A stretch of DNA of 64,000 bases from Bacteroidota bacterium (GCA_018816765.1 JAHIUX010000063.1:22360-86359); one strand, 5' to 3'; counted from the first letter of the stretch, positions 54,148 through 63,686 are shown. Made by a program: numbers and translations. Notes: generated from the letters alone by a model not told the origin.

Positions 54148-55824
54148 TTATGCCTTCAGCTTTTTGTACCTGATGCGTGAAGGGCCGGCATCGCCCAGGC
54201 GTTTGTGCTTGTTCTCCTCGTACTCGGAATAGCTTCCTTCGAAAAAATACACCTGCGAATTGCCTTCAAAAGCAAGGATGTGGGTCGCTACACGGTCGAG
54301 GAACCAGCGGTCGTGCGAAATCACCACGGCGCAGCCGGCAAAATTCTCGATACCTTCTTCGAGTGCCCTAAGCGTGTTCACATCGATGTCGTTGGTAGGC
54401 TCATCGAGGAGCAGTACATTGGCTTCCTGTTTCAGTGTCAGTGCCAGGTGCATCCGGTTACGCTCGCCACCCGACAACACCGCTGCCTTCTTTCCCTGAT
54501 CGTTTCCACTGAAATTAAAACGCGACACATAAGCCCTGGCATTCATTGTGCGGCTGCCCAGCTTAATGTCGTCATGACCGCCTGAAATGATTTCAAAAAC
54601 GGTTTTCTCAGGGTCGATTTCTTCATGTGACTGGTCAACATACCCGATTTTTACCGTGTCGCCCAATTCGAAGCTTCCAGTATCTGTTTTTTCAATCCCC
54701 ATGATCAGCCTGAAAAGTGTTGTTTTGCCGGCTCCGTTCGGACCGATCACCCCAACGATGCCTGCCGGTGGGAGGCTGAAGTTGAGGTCATCGAAGAGCA
54801 GTTTATCACCATAGGCCTTCGACACATTTTTAAACTCGATTACCTTGTTGCCAAGCCGGGGCCCATTGGGAATAAACAATTCCAGTTTATCCTCTTTTTG
54901 TTTGCTGTCTTCAACGAGCATTTTTTCGTACGACTGCAGCCTTGCTTTGGATTTAGCATGCCGTGCTTTTGGCGCCATGCGTACCCATTCAAGCTCGCGT
55001 TCTAAGGTCTTGCGTCGTTTGCTTTCGGTTTTTTCTTCCATTTCGAGGCGCTTCGTTTTCTGCTCGAGCCAGGAAGTATAATTTCCTTTCCAGGGAATAC
55101 CTTCGCCCCGGTCGAGTTCAAGTATCCAGCCGGCAGCATGGTCGAGGAAATAGCGGTCGTGTGTCACGGCAATCACCGTTCCCTTGTATTGCTGCAAGTG
55201 TTTCTCGAGCCATTCAACCGATTCGGCATCGAGGTGGTTGGTTGGTTCATCGAGGAGCAGGATATCCGGTTCGCTCAGTAGCAGTCGGCACAAGGCAATC
55301 CGGCGCCGTTCGCCGCCCGAAAGAAATTTAACCGGCGTGTCGCCATCAGGGCAGCGCAAGGCATCCATGGCGCGTTCGAGCTTGCTGTCGAGTTCCCAGG
55401 CGTCCTTTTGCTCGATCAGGTCGGTGAGCCTGCCCTGTTCAGCGATGAGCTTATCCATTTCCCCGTCCGACATGGGTTCGCTGAACCTGTTGTTTACCTC
55501 CTCGTAGGCCTTGAGCAGGTCGACGACATCCTGAACGCCCTCTTCAACAATCTGTTTCGATGTTTTGTCGGGGTCGAGCGATGGTTCCTGGTCGAGCATG
55601 CCTACCCGGTAACCCGGCGAAAAGACCACCTCGCCGTTATATGATTTTTCCTTCCCGGCGATGATGCGCAACAGGGTCGATTTACCCGAGCCATTTAAAC
55701 CAATGATGCCGATTTTGGCACCATAATAAAACGACAGGTAGATGTCTTTCAGGATTTGCCGTGAGGGCGGGATGACCTTACTGACACCCACCATTGAGAA
55801 AATAATTTTTTTATCGTCGGCCAT
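54148..55824 (-). CDS. ettA: Energy-dependent translational throttle protein EttA (ABC-F)
   Basis: 558 residues. Soluble tandem-ATPase ABC-F protein that binds the ribosomal E site and gates elongation by energy state. Two nucleotide-binding domains are complete: Walker A GLNGSGKSTL and GPNGAGKTTL; signatures LSGGERRRIAL and LSGGERNRMHL; Walker B ILLLDEPTNHLD and VLLLDEPTNDID. The linker arm carries the EttA-type basic helix (WVRMAPKARHAKSKARLQSY). Length and arm match EttA rather than Uup. It is the last gene of the lptG-like/GT/GT/ettA run, 23 bp after the GT stop. Confidence 0.96.
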   Translation of the reverse strand: MADDKKIIFSMVGVSKVIPPSRQILKDIYLSFYYGAKIGIIGLNGSGKSTLLRIIAGKEKSYNGEVVFSPGYRVGMLDQEPSLDPDKTSKQIVEEGVQDVVDLLKAYEEVNNRFSEPMSDGEMDKLIAEQGRLTDLIEQKDAWELDSKLERAMDALRCPDGDTPVKFLSGGERRRIALCRLLLSEPDILLLDEPTNHLDAESVEWLEKHLQQYKGTVIAVTHDRYFLDHAAGWILELDRGEGIPWKGNYTSWLEQKTKRLEMEEKTESKRRKTLERELEWVRMAPKARHAKSKARLQSYEKMLVEDSKQKEDKLELFIPNGPRLGNKVIEFKNVSKAYGDKLLFDDLNFSLPPAGIVGVIGPNGAGKTTLFRLIMGIEKTDTGSFELGDTVKIGYVDQSHEEIDPEKTVFEIISGGHDDIKLGSRTMNARAYVSRFNFSGNDQGKKAAVLSGGERNRMHLALTLKQEANVLLLDEPTNDIDVNTLRALEEGIENFAGCAVVISHDRWFLDRVATHILAFEGNSQVYFFEGSYSEYEENKHKRLGDAGPSRIRYKKLKA

Positions 55825-55847
55825 AGCAAAATTGGATTTACAATTGA

Positions 55848-57020
55848 TCAGGTTATTTCTGCAAAATGTTGTTCGAGCCTGGCGCTGGCCTGGGCCCAGT
55901 TATAGTGTTGGTGTACAAACTCATAGCCATTACCGGCCAGGGTCTCGGCAAAGCCTTCGTCGCTGAGCAGGCGCAGTATGCATGCGGCAAGTGAGGCTGC
56001 ATCATCGCCCAGCAACAGGTTCAGGCCGTCGTGGCCCTCCAGGGCATTGTTGGCCAGTGGCGTGGTGATGCTGGGCAATCGCATCGACATGGCTTCGAGC
56101 AGCTTGTTTTGCAAACCGGTTCCGATGCGCATAGGCGCGATGAATACGCGTGCTCCGGCATAGGCCAGCCTGATGTCGTCGAGCCAGCCACTCACCTTTA
56201 CCCGTTCAGAAGCCAGCGCCCTGACATGCGGATCGGGTGTGGCACCGGCAAGCATCACCGTGGTGGCAGGACGCTGTTGCCATACCAGTGGCATGATGTC
56301 GCGTACAAGGAATTCGGCCGCGTTGACGTTTGGCGGATAAGCCATATTTCCGGTAAATACCAGATCGACGGTCTTCGGACCTGCCATTGGCCTGAAAAAA
56401 TCATGGTCGACACCATTGGGCACCACCAGGATGTGCTTCCTGTCGGGATGCGGAATCAGGTCGCGGTCGGGTTTCGAAATGATTGTCTTCAGCTGAAAAT
56501 CGCTGAAAACAGCCGCTTCGTATAGCTTCAGCCGTTTGTATTCCATCATCAGGAAGGGCCGCATCAGCCAGGCCGACACATGAAGGCGCCGCTTAACTCC
56601 CATAGAAAACACATCCTGGTAGTCGAGCGCCTTGGGCAAGGGCTCATGCCGGATGTATTCAGCCACCCTGATGAGCTGGCCATAGAGCAAGTCGGGTTTG
56701 TATTCCCCGATCAGCTGCCTGATTTTCCGGGCGGCTTTCCGGTTGTAAAAATAACCTGTCTGCAAGGGCAGTCCTTTGATCCATGAGGCCATGATGTTCA
56801 TCAGTTGCCCTGTAAACGACAGGTCGATAAAATTGACCGAGCGGCAGTAAGGCTGCAGGGCCTTGAAGGCTTTCTGCTTGTCGGCTTTCCGGTCGGTATT
56901 CAGGGCAATCAGGATGATTTCGTTGTTTTGCGCCAGGGTTTTCACCTGGTTGTAAGCCCTGAGTTTATCGCCCTTTTCGAGCGGCCAGGGTATGCGCGAC
57001 AACAACACCAATATTCTCAT
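55848..57020 (-). CDS. GT4-type glycosyltransferase (second of pair)
   Basis: 390 residues. GT-B fold. N-terminal MRILVLLSRIPWPLEKGDKL, with the basic/Gly start of the acceptor domain; the donor domain has VDLVFTGNMAYPPNVNAAEF, VKVSGWLDDIRLAYAGARVF and the E-x7-E-like GTGLQNKLLEAMSMRLPSIT. It probably adds a sugar to an envelope glycan; donor and acceptor are unknown. Its ATG overlaps the stop of the preceding GT gene (ATGA). The two GTs share layout and are likely a duplicated pair acting in one pathway. Confidence 0.88.
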   Translation of the reverse strand: MRILVLLSRIPWPLEKGDKLRAYNQVKTLAQNNEIILIALNTDRKADKQKAFKALQPYCRSVNFIDLSFTGQLMNIMASWIKGLPLQTGYFYNRKAARKIRQLIGEYKPDLLYGQLIRVAEYIRHEPLPKALDYQDVFSMGVKRRLHVSAWLMRPFLMMEYKRLKLYEAAVFSDFQLKTIISKPDRDLIPHPDRKHILVVPNGVDHDFFRPMAGPKTVDLVFTGNMAYPPNVNAAEFLVRDIMPLVWQQRPATTVMLAGATPDPHVRALASERVKVSGWLDDIRLAYAGARVFIAPMRIGTGLQNKLLEAMSMRLPSITTPLANNALEGHDGLNLLLGDDAASLAACILRLLSDEGFAETLAGNGYEFVHQHYNWAQASARLEQHFAEIT

Positions 57021-58255
57021 AGGTCTTTCGAAACTTTATGGGGTTTTTCGTCCGTCACACCGGGAACCACTGCCTGATAAAAGGCTGCGAGCCGTCCGGT
57101 GATTTTGCGGATGTCGTAGGATTCCTCGATGAGCAGCCTTGCTGACGCACCCACCGACAGGCTGAATGCCTTGTTGTCGACGCATTTGCTGATGGCACGG
57201 GCAAAGTTGCCCGGACTATCGGCAATGAGGATGTTTTTACCATCGGTATAGTTGATTCCTTCGGCGCCAATCGAAGTGGTAATCACCGTCCGTCCGAGTG
57301 CCATGGCCTCAATGATTTTGATTCTGATGCCGCTGCCCGAAAGCAGTGGAACCACCGCAACTGACTTCGACAGGATAAAGGCGCGTGCACTTTCCACTTC
57401 GCCAACAACATGCACATTGGGCCTGTAACCGCTCACAAGCCATGAGGGCATATACCTGCCTGCAAGGTGAACCCCGAGTCCCGGATGTGCTTGCTGCACA
57501 AGCGGCCACACCTTTTCGAGAAACCAGCGGATGCCTTCTTCATTGGGCATCCAGTTCATCGAACCGATGTGAAACAGGCCCGGCCAGTCGGGTTGGTCCT
57601 TGCCAGAATCAAATGCCGCCGGCTTGAGTCCAAAAGGAATGTCGATGACAGGCGTCGTGCACAGGCCCCTGAAAAAGGAAGCGTCCTTGCGCGTAATGGC
57701 AGCAATGCCATCGAACTGATCAAGAACCGAAATCTCATACTGCTCGAGGGTGCGCGAAAGGTGGCGCAGGTAGAAGCGCCTGAGCGGATTGCGTGTCTTA
57801 ACCGAAAGCCGCTTCCAGATCAGGTGCTCCACATTGTGGGCCCTGAGCACCACGACGGCCTTGCTGTATTTCCTGATGTCGGACACATAGGGAGCCATAA
57901 AAACCGTTTCCAGCTGAACCACATCAAAGTGCTGTTCGCTTAAGATGCTGATCAGCCTTGTCCTGAAAGCCGGTGAAATAAACCTTTTCACATGGTATGA
58001 TTTCCGAGTAAACAGGTTAATAAAAGCATCAAACGGTTTGATGTTCAAATCGATATACTCAAGCTCAATGGCTGTCTTGCTGCGGTAATCCTCAGGGATA
58101 TCCTGCGCATCAACCTTGTATTTGTCCGAATTCACCGCAAGCACCTTCACCTGGTGTCCGGCTTCGATCAGTCCTTCAATCAGGCTATTCATGGCTATGG
58201 GCCCGCCTTCACGTGCCGGCCAGGGCGATTTGTTGCAGAGAAAAAGAATCTTCAT
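57017..58255 (-). CDS. GT4-type glycosyltransferase (first of pair)
   Basis: 412 residues. GT-B fold with MKILFLCNKSPWPAREGGPIA at the N-terminus (first 20: MKILFLCNKSPWPAREGGPI). The donor domain has GLFHIGSMNWMPNEEGIRWF, NVHVVGEVESARAFI and GSGIRIKIIEAMALGRTVIT. Its start overlaps the lptG-like stop by one base (TGATG) and its stop overlaps the next GT start by 4 bases. This tight coupling to an LptF/LptG-type permease suggests a role in lipopolysaccharide or another envelope glycolipid, by context only. Confidence 0.88.
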   Translation of the reverse strand: MKILFLCNKSPWPAREGGPIAMNSLIEGLIEAGHQVKVLAVNSDKYKVDAQDIPEDYRSKTAIELEYIDLNIKPFDAFINLFTRKSYHVKRFISPAFRTRLISILSEQHFDVVQLETVFMAPYVSDIRKYSKAVVVLRAHNVEHLIWKRLSVKTRNPLRRFYLRHLSRTLEQYEISVLDQFDGIAAITRKDASFFRGLCTTPVIDIPFGLKPAAFDSGKDQPDWPGLFHIGSMNWMPNEEGIRWFLEKVWPLVQQAHPGLGVHLAGRYMPSWLVSGYRPNVHVVGEVESARAFILSKSVAVVPLLSGSGIRIKIIEAMALGRTVITTSIGAEGINYTDGKNILIADSPGNFARAISKCVDNKAFSLSVGASARLLIEESYDIRKITGRLAAFYQAVVPGVTDEKPHKVSKDL

Positions 58256-59754
58256 CAGGCTTTCGGTTTCATTTGGGCTGTTCTGAAGAGGCGCTGAAAG
58301 AATTTACGCCAACTTTCGGCATCGAGCAGGGGCGCATCAGAAGTAGCCTTGAATGCAAGGAATAGTCCCACAGGCAGCAATACCATCGACGACAGCCACA
58401 TCCCTGTAAACATGCTCAGGTCGCCTACCTTGGCGGCCTTTTCGCCGGTGATGCTGGTGATGTGGTAGGCCACAAAAAACAGCACTGAGATGACCACAGG
58501 CAGACCCAATCCGCCTTTCCTGATGATGGCTCCCATGGGTGCACCAATGAAAAACAGGATCATACAGGCAAACGACAGCGTGAATTTCTTGTGCCACACC
58601 CATTCGTGCTTGCGGATATTTTCGAGTTGGGTCTCAAAATCATTTTTGTTGAAAACCACATTGTCGCGGGCAGTAGTGGCTGCATTGATGGCCAGGTCAG
58701 TGATGCCCACCTGTTCAAGGTGATCGAAATTCGCCAGCACCGGCAACACCACTGCCTTATGTATTGTGTCGTTTTTGGCAGTGTCTGCAACAGCCCTCCT
58801 GCGGCGTTCAGCCGGTTCCACCATGCTTTTCTGCGGACTAAGGCTGGTATCGAGGCTGGCCAGGTGGTTAAACCTCCTGAAAAAGGTCAAATCATAGCGC
58901 TGTTTCCGCTCGGCAAGTTTTAGGTTCAACGAATCGATAAACACATTGAGTTGCTGAATGTTGAGCATCGTATAATGGCTCTTGAACAGGTCTTCCTTGG
59001 TGCGTGTAAGGTCAAAGTCCGACAGGTCGAACCTGATCCGTTGCTCCTTAAAGGCAGTGCGCTCGAATGGCCTGTCATCGCGGTAATTGCGTGTCGAAAT
59101 GACATCGGTGAACGAATAGCCGTCGAACAGGGTAAAAATGATGCTTTGCTGATCCACACTTAGTTCCATATACCCCGATTTGGCTGTGGTCACCTTAATG
59201 TTACCCTGACGGTCGGTGTGATCGTAAATCCTTACGTCAAAAATGGTACGCCCGTCTTTGCCTTTCTCTCCTACCCTGATCACATAGTTTTCGATGCCAT
59301 TGTAGAAAATTCCTTCGTTGATGTTAAAGGCCAGTTTTTGCTGTCTGACATCGTAGAGCAGGGCCTGAAATTTAAGGTTGGCAACAGGCAGAATATTGTT
59401 CGAGAACAGGAATGCCAGCATGCTGATCATCACCGATAAAACGATCAGCGGCCGCATGATTTTCCATACCGAAATTCCCGCTGCTTTCATGGCTACAAGT
59501 TCATAATGCTCGCCGAGGTTACCAAAGGTCATCAGCGACGAGAGCAGGATTGCCAGTGGCAAGGCCATGGGCACAAAGGTGGCACTTGCATAAAACAAGA
59601 GCCTCAGCACAACGGGCCATTCGAGCCCCTTGCCGACAAGGTCGTCGATATACTTCCACAAAAATTGCATCAGGAGGATAAACAGGGCAATGAAAAAGGT
59701 GAGCACAAAGGGCCCTGCATACGACTTGATGACAAATACATAGATTTTTTTCAC
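58255..59754 (-). CDS. LptF/LptG-family lipopolysaccharide export permease
   Basis: 499 residues from a GTG start. Inner-membrane permease of the YjgP/YjgQ family, which with LptB and a partner moves lipopolysaccharide toward the outer membrane. There are six membrane spans in two groups: three N-terminal (FVLTFFIALFILLMQFLW, FVPMALPLAILLSSLMTF, IVLSVMISMLAFLFS), a large periplasmic domain, and three C-terminal (FTLSFACMILFFIGAPMGAI, VVISVLFFVAYHITS, MVLLPVGLFLAF). The frame is open to 59862, but the -7 box at 59785-59792 lies inside that extension, and VKKIYVFVIKSYAGPF at GTG 59754 fits the family start. First gene of a four-gene operon. Confidence 0.9.
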   Translation of the reverse strand: MKKIYVFVIKSYAGPFVLTFFIALFILLMQFLWKYIDDLVGKGLEWPVVLRLLFYASATFVPMALPLAILLSSLMTFGNLGEHYELVAMKAAGISVWKIMRPLIVLSVMISMLAFLFSNNILPVANLKFQALLYDVRQQKLAFNINEGIFYNGIENYVIRVGEKGKDGRTIFDVRIYDHTDRQGNIKVTTAKSGYMELSVDQQSIIFTLFDGYSFTDVISTRNYRDDRPFERTAFKEQRIRFDLSDFDLTRTKEDLFKSHYTMLNIQQLNVFIDSLNLKLAERKQRYDLTFFRRFNHLASLDTSLSPQKSMVEPAERRRRAVADTAKNDTIHKAVVLPVLANFDHLEQVGITDLAINAATTARDNVVFNKNDFETQLENIRKHEWVWHKKFTLSFACMILFFIGAPMGAIIRKGGLGLPVVISVLFFVAYHITSITGEKAAKVGDLSMFTGMWLSSMVLLPVGLFLAFKATSDAPLLDAESWRKFFQRLFRTAQMKPKA

Positions 59755-59784
59755 CGGTATTTCCCTGGTTTGATGATCGTGCAG

Positions 59785-59819
59785 CAAAGATAAACAGTTT
59801 TGCTGATGCTTATGCCAAA
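59785..59819 (-). promoter_or_regulatory. lptG-like operon promoter
   Basis: The minus strand has TTTG (59819 to 59816) and TATCTTTG (59792 to 59785), spacer 23 nt, slightly long. The predicted start point is about 24 nt before GTG 59754. Confidence 0.45.
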
Positions 59820-60174
59820 CGTTAAAACTGCCCCTATGTTGTGTGGTCCGTCCATGCAGCAATTATTCCCATCGGTTACGCGATCGCCCCGCCCGCTTGT
59901 TCCACAAGCAAGCTACACCCAGGGTGATCAGCAGGAAGCTAACCAGCCGGACTGACTGATTTGGCAGGGAGTAATCCCAACCTGGCGTTTAATTGAAATC
60001 CGGCCTCGCGGACTGAATGACAATCGATTTGTTGGATATCCATTGAAAATGCATCACGCGGGTTTCAATGCCCCGCATTTTTGCAACCTGAGTCTCAACA
60101 TCACAGGCCCAGGCCTTCCGCCTTGGGGGCGGGATGGTCCGAGTGGCATGTACCATTGCACTACGTTTTTGAAA

Positions 60175-60204
60175 CTTGCGTCTCGACCTTTTCCATTACC
60201 TTTG
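60175..60204 (+). promoter_or_regulatory. Promoter of the GNAT-like gene
   Basis: CTTG (60175-60178), an 18-nt spacer, and TACCTTTG (60197-60204). It lies downstream of the TTG at 60176 that opens the longer frame, so GTG 60233 is the start. Confidence 0.5.
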
Positions 60205-60232
60205 CTGTTGCCGAACAAAAACAGATCGCACA

Positions 60233-61405
60233 GTGAAGCTTATCGAAGTCAATAATACCAAAACACGCAGGCAATTTCTGGATGTTGCCAGGATGATATA
60301 TAAAGGGGATCCGTATTGGGTTTGTCCGCTCGACAGCATTGTCAGCGGGGTTTTCGACCCTGAAATAAACAGCTTTTACACCCATGGCGAAGCCAACCGA
60401 TGGATTTTGGTCGATGAGCACGCACAGCCCATTGGCCGTGTTGCCGCTTTCATCAACACCCGCAAGGCTTATGGTTATGATCAGCCTACCGGCGGCATGG
60501 GCTTTTTTGAGTGCATCGATGACCAGGTTGCGGCCTTTATGCTGTTCGATGCCTGCCATGACTGGCTCAAATTAAAAGGCATGCAGGCCATGGATGGACC
60601 AATTAACTTTGGCGAAAACGACAATTTCTGGGGATTGCTTGTTGAAGGATTCATGCACCCGAGTTTCGGCATGCCTTACAACCACCCCTATTATAAACGC
60701 TTTTTTGAGGATTATGGCTTTTCGAATTATTTCGAGCAGGTGACCAAACACCTCGACCTGACCAAGCCATTTCCTGAAAGGTTCTGGAAAATTGCCGACT
60801 GGATCAGGCAGAAGCCGGGTTATGCATGGCGGCATTTCAGGCTCGATGAAACTGACCGCTTTGCCCGTGACCTGAAAGATATTTACGACACTGCCTGGCA
60901 TTTGCACGAAAACTTCACCCCCCTCGACCTGGCTACCATTAAAAGTGAACTCGACAGCGCAAGGCCTTTTCTCGAAGAGGAGTTCATCTGGTTTGTGTAT
61001 CACGAAAATGATCCTGTTGCCTTCCTTGTTATGTTGCCCGATGTGAACCAGGTGCTTAAACCCTTCATGGGTAAACTGAATTGGCTCAATAAGCTGCGGT
61101 TTTATTATGCATTGAAAACCCGGAAAATAAACAGGGCACGCATCACCATCATGGGGGTTAAGCCCAATTACCAGCGCCACGGACTCGAATCGGGCATTTT
61201 CTGGCATATGCAGCAGGTGATGAACAAAGCCCGGTTTAAACATTACCGCGAGCTGGAACTTTCGTGGGTGGGCGATTTCAACGCGCGTATGCAGGCCCTG
61301 CACGAGGCGGTGGGGGCTTCCTTTGCCAAAAGGCACCTGACCTACCGCAAGCTTTTTGCTGCTGATCAACAGGTACAACAGCGGCACCGAAAAATCAGCT
61401 ACTAA
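60233..61405 (+). CDS. GNAT-like N-acyltransferase family protein, unknown substrate
   Basis: 390 residues from GTG 60233 (VKLIEVNNTKTRRQFL). It belongs to a Bacteroidota-typical family of about this length whose N-terminal half resembles a GNAT fold (WVCPLDSIVSGVFDPEINSF, then WILVDEHAQPIGRVAAFINT). The C-terminal half carries an acetyl-CoA-pocket-like segment (ITIMGVKPNYQRHGLESGIF, ELSWVGDFNARMQALHEAVG). No membrane span. The substrate is unknown and the fold is inferred from these segments. It stands alone on the plus strand. Confidence 0.75.
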   Translation: MKLIEVNNTKTRRQFLDVARMIYKGDPYWVCPLDSIVSGVFDPEINSFYTHGEANRWILVDEHAQPIGRVAAFINTRKAYGYDQPTGGMGFFECIDDQVAAFMLFDACHDWLKLKGMQAMDGPINFGENDNFWGLLVEGFMHPSFGMPYNHPYYKRFFEDYGFSNYFEQVTKHLDLTKPFPERFWKIADWIRQKPGYAWRHFRLDETDRFARDLKDIYDTAWHLHENFTPLDLATIKSELDSARPFLEEEFIWFVYHENDPVAFLVMLPDVNQVLKPFMGKLNWLNKLRFYYALKTRKINRARITIMGVKPNYQRHGLESGIFWHMQQVMNKARFKHYRELELSWVGDFNARMQALHEAVGASFAKRHLTYRKLFAADQQVQQRHRKISY

Positions 61406-61610
61406 TATTTTCAAAGTCAACAAGCTGTTTTGCAGCCTCATGGCGTTGAAACCATGCTGAGCCGCTGGCTTATTTTATTTGCCAAAGGCCTGATCCCACC
61501 TGTTATCAGCCTCAGGGCTGCAGCTCACTGACTGTGCCTGATTGGCCGGTGAGTGTAAAGTAACGATTCAAAAAAAAAGTTAAACGCTTCTTATTCTTTT
61601 AGTATTTGTA

Positions 61611-61618
61611 TATATTTG
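61611..61618 (+). promoter_or_regulatory. -7 element of the type A T9SS cargo gene
   Basis: TATATTTG, about 50 nt before ATG 61669. No clear -33 was found. Confidence 0.4.
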
Positions 61619-61668
61619 TACCAAAATTATGTGATAACCATTATTATAAACTAAATCCATTACAAACC

Positions 61669-63630
61669 ATGAAAAAAAGTTTACTGCTCCTGTTTGCATT
61701 AGGCATTGGTTTGGTTGCTTTTGCCCAAAACCCAAAAGCCGACCTGAAGATGATGCCTGCCAAAGCAAATAAGTATGCCCAGGAACCAGCCGCAGAAAAG
61801 CGTGTGATGCCACCTTCGTCAGTGGCTGTTACAAGTCCGGCTCAGTCCCCCATGAACACCAATGTGGTAACCCAGATTCCGATTGGCCAATCCGGCAATG
61901 CCTTCGGCTTTTTTGTCGACAGCCGCACCGCCAGCGTTTGGGTCGACAACAGCATGAATACGGTCGCCTTCACACACAGGCTTGCTACCCCAAGTTCAAG
62001 TTATGTAGGTTACGACATTTCGAAAGACGGCGGAACCACCTGGGAACTCAACAACATCAATTATGATCCCACTGTTGCCGGGTTCAGCAATGCACGCTAC
62101 CCGCAGGGAGGTATTTACAATCCTGCTGGCAATACCAATCCCGACAACGCTTACCACACCTACCTTGCCCCTGCACTCGATGGCAGCCAGGGCACTGCAG
62201 GCTCATGGGGTGGCATCGTATGGGGAGCCAAGGCCTTTGCTCCGGGCGCCACTGCTGCCCAGAACATCCTGGCGACAACAGATGAGTACCGCTGGCTCTT
62301 GCCCGACGCCTTCACCATCACACAACCGGGCACTGCCTGGTTTATTGACGAAGAGGTTTCATGGGATGGTGCTGCCTCTACCTATCTGGGCAACCTGAAC
62401 ATAGGGAAAGGCACCTTTAATGAAGCCACTGAAGATTTCGATTATGAGTATTTCAAATATCCGCTCGATGTAAATGCTGCCGATGGCATCAACGACATCG
62501 AAATTGCCTTTGCTCCCGACGGACAAACCGGATACATCTGTGTACTCACCAACCTGGTCGAAACACTGCCCTTTACTTCCTATCACCCGGTATTTTTGAA
62601 AACCACCGATGGTGGCGAAACCTGGTCTGATCCCATAGAAGTGCAACTTGGTGGCGTTGACGGACTCGAAGCCGTGAAAAACTTCATTACCGATGAGTAC
62701 CTTGCCGCCTATTTTGATCCTAACCCGGTTCCACCAAGGGATGAAATCGCCTATTACATTGGTTACCATCACGATTTGTCGGTCGATGCCTGGGGCAACC
62801 CGCATATTTCGGGCGATGTGATGATTGCCGACCTCGAAGCCGGAACCATAGCTACCGGCGCTGGATTTTTTGGCATGTTCCACATCTGGTCGCCCGATGG
62901 GGGAACCACCTGGAACGCGTTTAAACTGGGCGATCCGTTACAGTTCGGCGCTGAGTTTACCGGAGGCGGATCAACGGTTTCGCAATACAACAGGCCCCAG
63001 GTGGCAACCACCACTGATGGCTCCATCGTATTCTTTTCGTGGCTCGATTCCGACATTGAGGAAGCCACCGACAATTCGCGGCCCAATATCTACTTCCGCG
63101 ATTTTATCCCTTACGAAGGCGAAGGCGGAACCCATGGAGCCGAAGTGGTTAATGTAACCCTGTTCTCAGCAGCCATGTGGACAGCCAACTGGGGGACAAT
63201 GCCTTGCTACGTATTTTCGAAAGACCTGGGCGAAAACACCATCGAATGCACCATACCGTTTGTGTATCAGAAAATGGACAATTATGATCCATCACTGCCT
63301 ACCCAATTCTACTATATCCCTGATTTCAAACAAACCTATACCATCAGTGGGATCGGCGACAAACGGAATACCATTGCCAGTGTGAGCCAGAACTACCCGA
63401 ACCCGTTCAGCAGCGAAACAAACATCAATGTGAACCTCGTTAAGGGCGGCAATATTGGCCTCGAAGTGTTCAATATGACCGGACAGAAAGTGTTCGAAAC
63501 CAGCACCGGATACCATCCGGCCGGAACAGTCACCCTGAAAATGAATGCTGAAGTCCTGACACCCGGAATTTATTTCTACACCGTAAATGCCGCTGGCGAA
63601 AAAATCACCCGCAAAATGCTTGTCAATTAA
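61669..63630 (+). CDS. Secreted protein with Asp-box repeats and type A T9SS sorting domain
   Basis: 653 residues. Signal peptide MKKSLLLLFALGIGLVAFAQ. Three Asp-box motifs of the SxDGGxTW type lie at about 118-125 (SKDGGTTW), 312-319 (TTDGGETW) and 408-415 (SPDGGTTW), a mark of sialidase/BNR-type beta-propellers. The C-terminal ~80 residues are the type A sorting domain (SVSQNYPNPFSSETNINVNL in part, LEVFNMTGQKVFE, GIYFYTVNAAGEKITRKMLV), so it is exported by T9SS and anchored or released outside. No sialidase catalytic triad could be assigned, so enzymatic activity is not claimed. The frame opens at 61606; ATG 61669 begins the signal peptide. Terminator at 63656. Confidence 0.9.
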   Translation: MKKSLLLLFALGIGLVAFAQNPKADLKMMPAKANKYAQEPAAEKRVMPPSSVAVTSPAQSPMNTNVVTQIPIGQSGNAFGFFVDSRTASVWVDNSMNTVAFTHRLATPSSSYVGYDISKDGGTTWELNNINYDPTVAGFSNARYPQGGIYNPAGNTNPDNAYHTYLAPALDGSQGTAGSWGGIVWGAKAFAPGATAAQNILATTDEYRWLLPDAFTITQPGTAWFIDEEVSWDGAASTYLGNLNIGKGTFNEATEDFDYEYFKYPLDVNAADGINDIEIAFAPDGQTGYICVLTNLVETLPFTSYHPVFLKTTDGGETWSDPIEVQLGGVDGLEAVKNFITDEYLAAYFDPNPVPPRDEIAYYIGYHHDLSVDAWGNPHISGDVMIADLEAGTIATGAGFFGMFHIWSPDGGTTWNAFKLGDPLQFGAEFTGGGSTVSQYNRPQVATTTDGSIVFFSWLDSDIEEATDNSRPNIYFRDFIPYEGEGGTHGAEVVNVTLFSAAMWTANWGTMPCYVFSKDLGENTIECTIPFVYQKMDNYDPSLPTQFYYIPDFKQTYTISGIGDKRNTIASVSQNYPNPFSSETNINVNLVKGGNIGLEVFNMTGQKVFETSTGYHPAGTVTLKMNAEVLTPGIYFYTVNAAGEKITRKMLVN

Positions 63631-63655
63631 TACACATTCATAAGCTAACAGCCTC

Positions 63656-63686
63656 AAACCACCCTCATCTTCAGGGTGGTTTTTTA
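63656..63686 (+). terminator. Terminator of the Asp-box protein gene
   Basis: A 10-bp stem AAACCACCCT (63656-63665) / AGGGTGGTTT (63673-63682) with a 7-nt loop and a T-run. A second perfect inverted repeat, TTTAATTACA (63687-63696) / TGTAATTAAA (63701-63710), follows at once. Confidence 0.88.

Larger units (their letters stand above)
59755..60232. other. 478-bp divergent promoter region
   Basis: It holds the lptG-like promoter at its left end and the GNAT-like gene promoter at its right end. Between them I see a small hairpin GCTTGT/ACAAGC (59895-59909) and G/C-rich sequence, but no convincing open frame or RNA gene. Confidence 0.45.

Noticed and set aside
59863..60170. Possible small RNA or tRNA in the G/C-rich gap
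   Set aside because: No T-arm motif, no acceptor pairing and only one 6-bp hairpin were found.
60572..61441. 289-codon open frame antisense to the GNAT-like gene
   Set aside because: Shadow of the real gene; the plus-strand protein has conserved family segments and a matching promoter.
61669..63630. Calling the Asp-box protein a sialidase
   Set aside because: Asp-boxes occur in many propellers and I could not identify the Arg triad or the nucleophile Tyr/Glu pair.
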